Shown in pieces: positions 1-6,314 of a DNA stretch of 6,314 nucleotides (positions within the stretch are counted from its first letter, which is position 1; every line of letters begins with the position of its first letter). The notes under the pieces are model-generated. The model saw only the letters and a program-made list of their open reading frames with translations. It was not told where the DNA came from and made no database searches. This DNA comes from WVXT01 sp964345635 (lineage in GTDB: Bacteria; UBA6262; WVXT01): the NCBI GenBank assembly GCA_964345635.1, contig CAYFRM010000022.1:1-6314 (forward strand), read 5' to 3'. A program made the position numbers and the translations under genes.

Positions 1-555
1 TATCCCAACCTCAACTTATATATCAAGTATAACAAACTCTACGACAGGATAGATCAGAACAAACTATTCTCGGAGATTAGCGAATTAGAGCAGGAAGTTA
101 GAGAGAGTCTATGCGAGACAGAAGAGGAAAAGGAATTAGTAAGACTCTCCCGGATGGTCGGTGTTTTACAGGACCTCACAAGTCTAAAGATTTCCAACGA
201 AGACCTCGCCTATTATTACAACCACCGCAATGAGATAACCCCCGAAATCTTTTCCAATTTCATTACCAGACATAATGTAGCTGCAGAGCGAAGCTCTGCT
301 AATAGAGAGCAAAGCTTACGCTTTGCCGCTACAAAAGATGGAAGCAAAGCTTTTGCTTTGCCGTTACAAAAACAAGAAGAGTTCTACAGGATAGCTCTAA
401 AGAGAAACCAGGCTTTAGTAGATAACACTCTCTCCCAAATGGAAAAAGAAGAAGTGAAAGTTGCCGTCCTCATTGCCGGAGGATTCCATACGCCAGGGAT
501 TACGGAACTTCTGCGAGAAAGGAATACCTCCTATGTGGTAGTTACTCCCCGTCTG
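1..555 (+). other. TraB/GumN-like domain, C-terminal half (partial, 5' truncated by window)
   Basis: Residues 1-185 begin as charged helices (about 1-60) and end in a compact alpha/beta unit. Seen directly: R135-N136-Q-A-L, then a hydrophobic strand KVAVLIAGGFH with G160-x-x-H163, a helix TPGITELLRER, and a strand SYVVVTPRL. In TraB/PrgY/GumN proteins the second half of the domain has an RNxxM-type helix followed by a strand ending in a GxxH motif with HxxG after it, then a helix and a final strand; the order here is the same. Those families are proposed metal-dependent hydrolases or peptidase-like proteins (Tiki/ChaN/EreA relatives). The first half, with the other GxxH motif, would lie before the window. 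If membrane helix 464-483 has its basic end inside the cell, this domain sits on the outer face of the membrane. The family call is by motif only and the domain may be non-catalytic. A palindromic repeat cluster splits it at residues 92-124. Confidence 0.42.
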
Positions 556-3500
556 GGAGACGATTATTCTTCCGATTTGGAAATCTCTCCCCGGAAGAAA
601 AAAACAGACCTGGAGAAGGCAATAGCCGGCATCATAGGGGCATTAAGAGCAGGGACTCAAATGGGATACGGGCCATCTGACAGATACGCCGTGATTCGCT
701 TCTTAGGAGGGGCTCTATTCCTCTACTCCCAGTTTGAACCGAAGGAGTTAAGGAGGGCATTCAGTGAGGTATTGAAAGAATGGAAAGAAGGACTTAGTGA
801 CAGGCCAACATTGAGGCAGGTGATAGAGAGTGTTAAATTCTTACCTGTGGTGCTGACCCGGGAGGGAAAAGCATTTGCGTTAGGGATTGTTGATAGAGAA
901 GAGAAGAGGTTACCTTTCGTCCTTGAGTATGATGTTCGCCAGAAGAGATTTTCCGAAGTCATCTTCGGTATAGATAAGTGCCGAAACTTTCTCCTTCGAG
1001 GTCCCTTTGACAATACCCAGAATGTCCAGGTTGCGGAGGAGATTTATGAGAAACTGCCCAAACTCTGGAACTTCGTGGATGATTCGGGTACAGAAATTAC
1101 CACCGCCCTATTCGGGAAAGCCCCACCCGAAGCCGAAAGTACCCCGGCAATTCCCGAGCTAAAAGAACCAGTCCGCTCTTTTGCCTTTACGCTTATGCTT
1201 GCGGGATTTCCGGGGAAATTTTTTGATTGGGGCAGTCAAGTTTCTCACAATATCACAGAAGCGGCTGTGGAACAGGTTTCCTCAATCGCCTCGCATCTTC
1301 CCAGCGGCAGTCTGCCACTTGATGCGACTTCTGATACAATTTTGCCTGCCAAGCTGGGAATTATGAAACAACTCGCCACTTTCTCACCTTATTATTTGAT
1401 TCTTATTTCTGTGGTTTCCCTGGTTATTTTCGGCGTGATTATTTTCATAAAGCCTAAAGATGCCTCCAAACGAACGGTAATTTCTGTGCCGCTTTCAGTG
1501 GTTGAGCCTCAAGAGGAAGAAGCAATAATTCAAGCTGCCTTGGGATTCCAAAAGGCTGGAGCAGACTCTATACATTTTGATATACGGCAAAAAGCCTATT
1601 TAGACAAATTTGAAATACAAACTGGAAACGAAGATAACACAGAGCTATTTAATGCCGAATTAATAGGTAAGTTGAGACAGAAAGGTCTCACTATACCTAT
1701 ATATGTGCACCTTATATCCTTAGAGAATTCTGAAGAATATTTAGGAGAATTAATCAACAGCGGCGCAAATGGCATAATTCTGCTAAATAGCGCCTTCGAA
1801 GATAAAGAAGTACTTAAAGATAGGCTCAAATTCATAAGAAAACAAGGCAGGAAGCCAGCAGTAGCCTTAGCATTTGAGGAAGATGTAGGAGAATTGACCC
1901 CGGATATTTTAGAAACTACAGATACGGTTCTCTTAAATGCTGTAGGTGAAGCAGTTATTGGCGGGAAATTTGATATTAAAGTACTAGATAAAGTAAGAAC
2001 CTTAACAGAAAAAGGTTATGATAAGGAGATACAAATTCAAGGTGGAATAAATGATGAAAATATCGGCCAAGCCGTTTCTATAGGAGCAAATTCCTTTGTA
2101 GTAGGCAGTTATCTATATCGCTCCCGTAAGAAAGCAAAAACCATCCCATATCTAAAAACTTTGGCTCACAAATCACTTTCAAGCTCAGGCCGTGAGAGGG
2201 TGCCGTCCATATTCTCCGGAAAAGGAATTGTCCTTTCAAAACAGGAACAGCGTGAAATAAAAGAAAAATTAGGGAGATTGTTGAAAGAAGGTTATTGGAT
2301 TGAGTTTAGCCCTGATTTTAAAGAACCATGTAAAACGGTTCGCTTAAGGAATCACGACCCGGGAAAGTTTAGAGGAACGAATACCGAGGGTTTTTACAGA
2401 ATTATGGAGCAGGAAGATGGCACAGCACAATTAATGGAGATTACTCCCAACATATCGCACCAATTTGATGGACAGGGCATGGGAACTATATTCATAGCAC
2501 TTTCGCTTCTTATGATTTATGGTTCGAAATCTCCAGGCAAGAAATTCGAAATAATCAGTCCCAGTGAAGAAGTGTTAAAGATAAAAAATGCTTTCGAAAG
2601 ACTGGGACTGTGGAAGATTTTTGGAATTCGTTTTGACAAAGTCGAATCAGAGAATTCGGTGCGTCCATACTTCCGAATCCGGGGTAGCGTGCCGAAAATT
2701 GATGACAAATATATTAAAAAGTTAATCGATTTAAATAAGAAAAACGAGGCTTTGGCTAAAAAACGGGTCGTGCTCTTGAGAAGAATTCATGCGTTAATTC
2801 GGGCAATAATTCAAGAAATAAAAGCAATATTACGTAAGTTAAAAGTCAACTTAGCCAGGGAATATTTTCAAAATAGAAGAATGATTGAGAAAAATATTAT
2901 TGAATTAATGGAAGAAATAATTAAGAAATATTTGGATGAAATTTTAATATTGGAGGGGCTAAAAGAAAGAAGGCGGCTAGACAACAGTGAAGTGGTGCAG
3001 TTGGATGATTACTGGCGTCATATGGCTAGAGCAACTTTGGTGCTGAGCCGCCTTAAATACAATGCCAAAGCGATTAAAATTTGGGTAGGAAGGATTCTAA
3101 ATAGTCCTTCTACATATGCCAAAGCTTATGTTCTGCTTGCCTTAGCCAATGTGAATCGCAAGGAAGCCTTAGAATATTTAGATGAGTGGCAATTTGAAAA
3201 GGAAATTTCCCGTCTTCTCCAGCAATTTGGACATCTATACGTTAAAAATGTTCGTCACCAGGTGGCCAGGCTTTTAGTCGAACTAAGGCATAAGAAGTCA
3301 GTTTCAGCGATAAAAGAACTTTTAGAGGGAAGCGGTTATGACGATAAAATTCTTGGTGCTAATTTGGCAATAGAGTCGGGGAATCCAGATTTAGTCTCTG
3401 ATTTGAAAAAGTTACTTGAATCCGCTGAAGCAACCCCTGATCAATATTTTAAAGACCCTCAAATTGACTTCGCAAGGGCAATAGGTCTTATTGGCAATAA

Positions 3501-6314
3501 AGATGATAAAGCTTATGCGAAGCTTAAATTGGAAAGTTGGTTAGACCGCTATCTTAAACTGGAGAGTAGATACGAAAGTCCCTATGACGGGAAATTTGGT
3601 GCCTCTTCATGGAAAACTCTACTAGAATTTATTTATCAAATCAGTGAAGCACTCATCGAGATAGGCGATACTGATTTTATCATACCAAGACTCGGGACGT
3701 TGTATGAAGAGTACGAAGAATCGGAGCATAAAGCACTTGATGCAGTGAAAGGTCCGATATATCTGAATATGTGCAAAGTTGCCTCGCTCTTAGCAAGGGC
3801 AAAGGATGAAAATGCCTTACTTTTAGTACAGGAGCTTTTGAAGAAAGCCATCGAAAAGAAAGGTCATGAAGGTTTACTAAATCTTCTGCCCGCAATAGAA
3901 GAACTAAGATTAACAAGTGCGATACCTGCTCTCAAGGAAGGAATTACTATATTGCAAAAAAGCAAACCTTTAAACCATGTCAGAAACGAGCGAAGAATAT
4001 CAGAGACTTTGATGAAATTGGGCGATAAAGCAGGTATAGATTGTCTTTTGGGCCACCTTGGCCTTGAACCTTTAATAGATCAAACATCGCCCTCGAAAAA
4101 CATAGACTGGAGATTAGAAGCCGCCAATTCTTTGTTAGAGGAATCGGGATTAGAAAAGTCCCCCATTCCAAGAATGAAGAGCCTCTTGGGAAAACTGCTC
4201 ACAGTTCTTATTACAAACTATACGGAAGTTGTGAAATATCTGAAGAGAAAGTTGTATCACCTGATTTTCCCACGCCACCACAAGGTCTTTAAAAACGCAT
4301 ATAGAAAAGAAGTTACCTCTGAGATTATTTCCGCAATAGGAGGTGAAGGAGGCGTAATTCATAATTGCAAAAATATGATTTCCGAATTGAAGTATAAACT
4401 TGGAGGGCCAGGATTAGAAAAAGATCAAAGGCTAAACCTAGAACAGGCTTTAGAAAATTACTGGCGTAAGCTTGCTAAAGCCACCCTAATACTGAGCCAA
4501 CTTAACTACGACCCAGAGAGGGTTGGAGAATTAGCCACAGAGGTTTTCTTAGGTTCATCTACCTATGCCAAAGCAGATGCCGTACTTGCCTTGGCTAATG
4601 TAAATAAAAAACAAGCCTTAACATATTTAAAAAAATATTGGGAATTTGAAGGAGAAATTATAGATTTAATGTATCAGGGAGAAGGTGGGGACATTAGGAA
4701 TGTTGAATATAAAGTAGCTGAGGTCTTAGTTAAACTCAAAGATGAAAGGGCATTGGAAATTATAAGTAAATTTGTAGATTCACGCGACTGTAAAGATAAG
4801 CTTCAAGGGGCTAAATTAGCAATAGAATTTGGTAGCTCAGAATTGATTCCTGATTTGAAGGAATCTTTCAAGTCTGTTGAGCAAGGTGGCCTTGATTTTG
4901 AAGAGATTGGTGCATTCGTTGCCCTGGGAAAGGCAATTGCTCTGCTAGGTAAAAGGAAAGACAAAGCCTACGCAAGACGCAAGATGGAAGATTTGTTAAA
5001 TCTCCATTTGAGAGCAGAAAAAAAAGCAAGAGAAAAGGGAAAGTATATGGATTTTATAACTCACCGTGAGGTCATATATTTAATTGCAGAAGCACTCATC
5101 GAGATAGGCGATGCTGAATTTGTCATACCGAAACTTTGGTCTTTCTATAAAGAAATAGCTGGAGAGAATAAAGGGCCAGCGAAAGGTATTGCATATCGGC
5201 ATATGTGTAAGATTGCGTGCATATTAGTGAAGGCAAGAGATAGAAGTAGATTCAATCTAGTGCAAGAGCTTTTGCATGAAGTTGGAGAATCTACGTTGGA
5301 AAACCTTCTACCTGCAATAGAAGGATTGTCATTACCAAGTGGTACTGATTCTCTTAAGGATATGATGCTACCTGAGCTGTCATTGCATGTGGAGGGCCAT
5401 TTTGACCATGATTGCAAAATAGCAAAAACTCTGGTGAAATTGAGAGATAAAGCCGGCATAGATCGGCTTTTGGATTGGCTGAAATTTGATTCTCCTCTAT
5501 TGCAAAAAAAACACGACTATATGCTGGATCTAAGACTAAAAACAGTCCAGGCTTTAGTAGAGAGCTTAAATTTGAGGCCGTCCCGTATACAGAGATTCAA
5601 GAACTACATAAGAAGTCTAGTGCAGAAACTACGCTCAGCACGTGGCACTAGTGTAGCCAGACCACAACTCGTGGCGAGCTTTTGGAGCGAGGAGTACTAC
5701 AAGAAGCATCCAATAATGGTACCATTTGTTTATGCGCCTCTACTTCAAATCGCCTTCCTTATCGTGCCTAGTTTTCTACTCGCCCTTCTTGGTGCCTATG
5801 TAGGGATGACTAGGATTTTCTTTAGTTTATCATTTGTTTGGATTAGTGTCGGCTCAGTCATACTTGCGTATGTATATCATAAAGAGGTCTATGTAGGAAG
5901 AATAAAAGTGCCAAGACCATCCACAACAAAAGAGCAACTCCTTATCTATATACAATTTGTTGCCATAGGCATTAGTTCGCTGGGGCTCGCCGGGAAATTT
6001 CTGGGTTGGATATCCTATTTTAGAACCTTATACCCGTGGCTAAAACGGTCCGTTACTGGGATCATTATTTCCTTAATAGTTGCTTACTCATTTGGTTACC
6101 TTGCAGGTGTACTTGCCCAAAGTGTAACCAATATTATTTATGGATTGAATGGCAAGCCCCTCCTGGTAGGAGGTGGAGGAGATCAAAAAGATGACGCCAC
6201 AAAACCACAACTCGTAGCAAGCTTCTTGGGGTGGTTTTACAAAAAACTTCCAAAAACCACAGCCTTTGGTATTGCGCCCCTGGTTGAAGGTGCCTTCATT
6301 ACCGTGCCTCCTTT
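1..6314 (+). CDS. Internal fragment of a giant multidomain membrane protein (open at both ends)
   Basis: Frame 1 is free of stop codons across all 2104 codons, which chance cannot explain. The translation has protein-like composition throughout, with recognisable domain motifs and internal duplications that keep this frame. Start and stop both lie outside the window, so true length, start codon and signal peptide cannot be seen. Order of parts: TraB/GumN-like C-terminal half (1-185), unknown region (186-370), linker and membrane helix (about 464-483), epimerase-like TIM barrel (492-716), GNAT-like domain (735-900), basic helical linker, two HEAT-like solenoids (1002-1400 and 1485-1880), a multi-helix membrane module (1885-2058), and the start of a second such module (2066 on). 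I do not recognise a named gene. The architecture recalls giant proteins of Omnitrophota; the cellular role is unknown, with scaffold or cell-surface/membrane organiser the most natural guess. Third-position base use changes along the gene, suggesting modules of different history. Confidence 0.95.
276..371. repeat. Cluster of three palindromic repeat units inserted within the coding frame
   Basis: Three hairpins follow each other: GCAGAGC/GCTCTGC (283-299, 3-base loop), GCAAAGC/GCTTTGC (309-326, loop TTAC) and GCAAAGC/GCTTTGC (344-361, loop TTTT). Units 2 (308-336) and 3 (343-371) match at 26 of 29 bases. Unit 1 is a near copy of the reverse complement of unit 2, so TGTAGC (276-281) can also pair with GCTACA (328-333). 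The 96-base span equals 32 codons and keeps the reading frame, adding a low-complexity stretch (NREQSLRFAATK, then SKAFALPLQK) between helices of the TraB-like domain. This is the pattern of small mobile palindromic elements tolerated inside genes, as known for Rickettsia palindromic elements; I do not claim membership of that family. Exact boundaries are uncertain. Confidence 0.75.
556..1110 (+). other. Uncharacterised mixed alpha/beta region
   Basis: Residues 186-370 look folded but match no family I recognise. A basic stretch (PRKKK, 197-201) is followed by a helix with LEKAIAGIIGALRAGTQ and a hydrophobic helix VIRFLGGALFLYSQF (about 232-246). Then come a charged amphipathic helix (247-270), two strands around FLPVVLTREGKAFALGIVD (280-298), and VLEYDVRQKRFSEVIFGID. 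The last part alternates strand and turn, as in a small beta-rich subdomain. It may form a unit with the preceding TraB-like domain, since no linker separates them. Third codon positions here are richer in G/C (13 of 20 in codons 341-360) than in the domains downstream. No catalytic motif is evident. Confidence 0.4.
1111..1389 (+). other. Low-complexity linker before the membrane helix
   Basis: Residues 371-463 open with a Pro/Glu-rich hinge (APPEAESTPAIPELKEP, about 374-390). A short hydrophobic patch FAFTLMLAGFPG (394-405) follows, then a Ser-rich stretch with little charge. The composition suggests an extended or weakly folded spacer joining the N-terminal globular part to the membrane segment. 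The 394-405 patch is too short to be called a membrane helix with confidence. Confidence 0.5.
1390..1449 (+). other. Transmembrane helix (single)
   Basis: Residues 464-483 (YYLILISVVSLVIFGVIIFI) form an unbroken hydrophobic run without charged residues, about 20 long, and are followed at once by KPKDASKR. By the positive-inside rule the C-terminal side should face the cytoplasm. This would put the epimerase-like and GNAT-like domains inside the cell and the TraB-like part outside. The orientation is inference; the membrane segment itself is well supported. Confidence 0.85.
1474..2148 (+). other. Ribulose-phosphate 3-epimerase-like TIM barrel, catalytic Asp replaced
   Basis: Residues 492-716 follow the order of ribulose-phosphate 3-epimerase (RPE) motifs. 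A first strand VISVPLSV stands where RPE has a PSxLSAD strand; then FQKAGADSIHFDI (H525, D527; RPE AGADWIHVDV), IPIYVHLIS (H570; RPE VHLM), SGANGIILL, and a strand plus Gly-rich turn LLNAVGEAVIGG (RPE SVNPGFGGQ). Last come IQIQGGINDENI (RPE EVDGGVN) and GANSFVVGSYLY (RPE GADVLVAGSAIF, phosphate binding). Length is close to the usual 210-230 residues. In RPE two His and two Asp hold the metal and the Asp pair acts as acid/base in interconverting ribulose 5-phosphate and xylulose 5-phosphate. Here H525, D527 and H570 remain but the second Asp is Q680, and the DG after the first motif is absent. I infer a fold kept for binding or structure, or a changed reaction. Fold confidence is high; epimerase activity is unlikely. 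Confidence 0.8.
2203..2700 (+). other. GNAT-like (acetyltransferase-fold) domain
   Basis: Residues 735-900. After a helix (KQEQREIKEKLGRLLKEGYW) and a basic strand region (CKTVRLRNH), a strand QLMEITPNI (810-818) leads into Q821-F-D-G824-Q-G826-M-G and a hydrophobic helix TIFIALSLLMIY. In GNAT proteins the strand-4/helix-3 junction carries R/Q-x-x-G-x-G/A, which binds the acetyl-CoA pyrophosphate, and this fits exactly. A strand KFEIISPS and a helix with N863-A-F-E-R-L-G follow, like the GNAT N...A...Y/F-x-x-x-G-F element. The strand order and length (about 165) suit the family. The substrate cannot be told. The domain is directly after the epimerase-like barrel with a Ser-rich spacer (KSLSSSGRERVPS). 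A chance motif match in another alpha/beta fold is the main alternative. Confidence 0.5.
2701..3003 (+). other. Basic helical linker before solenoid copy 1
   Basis: Residues 901-1001 are almost continuous predicted helix rich in Lys, Arg, Ile and Leu: KRVVLLRRIHALIRAIIQEI, then IKAILRKLKVNLAREYF, then EKNIIELMEEIIKKYLDEIL. Heptad-like spacing of Ile/Leu suggests a coiled coil or helical hairpins packing on the start of the solenoid. The net charge is strongly positive in the first half. A similarly basic helical stretch (KYLKRKLYHLIFPRHHK, near 1412-1428) precedes solenoid copy 2, so this linker probably belongs to the duplicated unit. Confidence 0.6.
3004..4200 (+). repeat. HEAT-like alpha-solenoid, copy 1 of a ~480-residue duplication
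   Basis: Residues 1002-1400 are built from helix pairs with HEAT/armadillo-type patterns, such as VRHQVARLLVELRHKKSVSA (1084-1103) and SEALIEIGDTDFIIPRL (1215-1231). The unit opens with DDYWRHMARATLVLSRL and contains STYAKAYVLLALANVN, DKAYAK, NMCKVASLLARAKD, LLNLLPAIE and DKAGIDCLL. Every one of these has a counterpart in copy 2 in the same order. HEAT solenoids normally bind proteins or peptides and have no catalytic residues; I see none here. The repeat follows the GNAT-like domain and basic linker, and is probably cytoplasmic if the upstream membrane orientation is right. The exact number of HEAT units cannot be fixed by eye. Confidence 0.82.
3646..3669 (+). repeat. 24-base exact repeat, member 1 (other member 5089-5112)
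   Basis: The 24 bases encoding EALIEIGD are identical at 3646-3669 and 5089-5112, a spacing of 1443 bases (481 codons). The flanking DNA of the two solenoid copies has diverged much more. This is the longest exact match I found between the copies. It is best read as a remnant of the duplication or a patch of gene conversion rather than a separate element. Confidence 0.9.
4201..4452 (+). other. Helical linker between the two solenoids
   Basis: Residues 1401-1484 join the solenoid copies: a hydrophobic-basic helix (TNYTEVVKYLKRKLYHLIF), a basic turn PRHHK, an amphipathic helix, a Gly-rich turn IGGEGGV (1446-1452) and a charged stretch leading into copy 2. Parts (FKNAYRKEVTSEIISAI) may correspond to the helix EYFQNRRMIEKNIIELM before copy 1, so the true duplicated unit may start before the recognisable solenoid. 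Confidence 0.5.
4453..5640 (+). repeat. HEAT-like alpha-solenoid, copy 2 of a ~480-residue duplication
   Basis: Residues 1485-1880 repeat copy 1 in order: ENYWRKLAKATLILSQL (W1488 against W1005), STYAKADAVLALANVN, EYKVAEVLVKLKDERALEII, DKAYAR, AEALIEIGDAEFVIPKL, HMCKIACILVKARD, LENLLPAIE and RDKAGIDRLL. The offset between copies is 483 residues at the start, 481 in the middle and 474 at the end, so a few small insertions and deletions have accumulated. Amino-acid identity varies from block to block and is highest at helix cores, as expected for an old duplication under structural constraint. Its end (RIQRFKNYIRSLVQKLRSA) is a basic helix leading straight into the membrane module. Role: presumed protein-binding scaffold. 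Confidence 0.82.
5089..5112 (+). repeat. 24-base exact repeat, member 2 (other member 3646-3669)
   Basis: Identical to 3646-3669 and in the same reading frame. It encodes the conserved EALIEIGD turn of the second solenoid. Confidence 0.9.
5653..6174 (+). repeat. Membrane module, copy 1 (PQLVASF motif plus about four transmembrane helices)
   Basis: Residues 1885-2058. The module opens with ARPQLVASF, a short aromatic/basic amphipathic stretch (WSEEYYKKHP), then hydrophobic segments at about 1906-1936 (long, perhaps a broken helix), 1940-1959, 1981-2003 and 2019-2040. A basic loop HKEVYVGRIKVPRP (1960-1973) between the second and third is probably cytoplasmic. It ends with NGKPLLVGGGG, a flexible Gly run that marks the border to the next module. 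No charged or cysteine-rich motif within the helices points to transport or catalysis, so anchoring is the simplest role. I do not recognise the family. The opening block recurs 181 residues later, so this is a tandemly repeated unit of the giant protein. Confidence 0.72.
6175..6314 (+). repeat. Membrane module, copy 2 (start only, cut by window end)
   Basis: After a Gly/Asp-rich spacer, residues 2066-2104 repeat the opening of copy 1. TKPQLVASF aligns with ARPQLVASF (K2068 against R1887), FYKKLP with YYKKHP, and IAPLVEGAFITVPP with YAPLLQIAFLIVPS. The DNA also matches closely over the motif (5659-5681 against 6202-6224, 20 of 23 bases). The rest of the module should follow beyond the window. 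Confidence 0.75.

Noticed and set aside
276..371. CRISPR array or intrinsic terminator
   Set aside because: The units are palindromic, too few and not regularly spaced with unique spacers, which excludes CRISPR. The hairpins are mid-gene; the third has T bases only in its loop and no U-tract after it, which excludes a terminator.
723..1013. 96-codon open frame on the minus strand
   Set aside because: Antisense to the main frame. The Ser-, Asn- and Leu-rich peptide is typical of the reverse complement of a Glu/Lys-rich gene.
1181..1215. Second membrane helix at FAFTLMLAGFPG
   Set aside because: Only about 12 hydrophobic residues before a Gly-Lys break and charged residues; too short for a reliable membrane span.
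1181..1366. 61-codon open frame on the plus strand in frame 2
   Set aside because: It overlaps the main frame fully, has no ribosome binding site of note and shows no protein-like pattern.
1474..2148. Active ribulose-phosphate 3-epimerase (rpe) gene
   Set aside because: It has no start or stop of its own, lies inside the giant frame, and lacks the second catalytic Asp.
5145..5459. 104-codon open frame on the minus strand
   Set aside because: It lies antisense to solenoid copy 2, whose frame is supported by its match to copy 1. The minus-strand peptide has no recognisable motif and no ribosome binding site stood out.
6168..6217. GGAGGTGGAGGAG followed by ATG at 6191, resembling a strong ribosome binding site and start
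   Set aside because: The ATG is in frame 2 and reaches a stop after eight codons. The purine-rich run encodes the GGGG linker of the main protein.

Overview
The whole window lies inside one enormous protein-coding gene. Reading frame 1 of the + strand runs from base 1 to base 6314 without a stop (2104 complete codons plus two bases). Neither a start nor a stop belonging to this frame falls in the window. There are no intergenic gaps, RNA genes, promoters or terminators that I can support. Residue numbers below are local: residue n begins at base 3n-2.

Organism: this is bacterial-type coding DNA of moderate, somewhat AT-leaning composition. A single giant multidomain protein that mixes enzyme-like folds, helical-repeat scaffolds and membrane modules resembles the giant ORFs known from Omnitrophota (former candidate phylum OP3, e.g. 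Ca. Velamenicoccus archaeovorus). That placement is inference from architecture, not from a database match; another candidate phylum remains possible.

Layout. (1) Residues 1-185: C-terminal part of a domain resembling the TraB/GumN family, with an RN-x-x-L motif and a G-x-x-H motif. It is interrupted by a cluster of three palindromic repeat units (bases 276-371) translated as part of the protein. (2) Residues 186-370: folded region of unknown family. (3) Residues 371-463: low-complexity linker, then one transmembrane helix (about 464-483). (4) Residues 492-716: TIM-barrel domain resembling ribulose-phosphate 3-epimerase, with three of four metal ligands kept and the fourth (Asp) replaced by Gln. 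(5) Residues 735-900: domain with a GNAT-like acetyl-CoA-binding motif. (6) Residues 901-1000: basic helical linker. (7) Residues 1002-1400 and 1485-1880: two diverged copies of a roughly 400-residue HEAT-like solenoid with a period of about 480 residues. (8) Residues 1885-2058: module with about four membrane helices, opening with a PQLVASF motif. (9) From residue 2066 the same motif and following sequence recur, so a second membrane module is starting as the window ends.

How the parts may work together (inference): the protein looks like a membrane-threaded scaffold. The basic segment just after the first membrane helix suggests that the epimerase-like, GNAT-like and solenoid regions are cytoplasmic, and the repeated membrane modules would anchor the chain again further on. 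The growth mode appears to be internal duplication of whole modules. The enzyme-like domains may have been recruited as binding or structural folds; this is clearest for the barrel, which has lost a catalytic residue.
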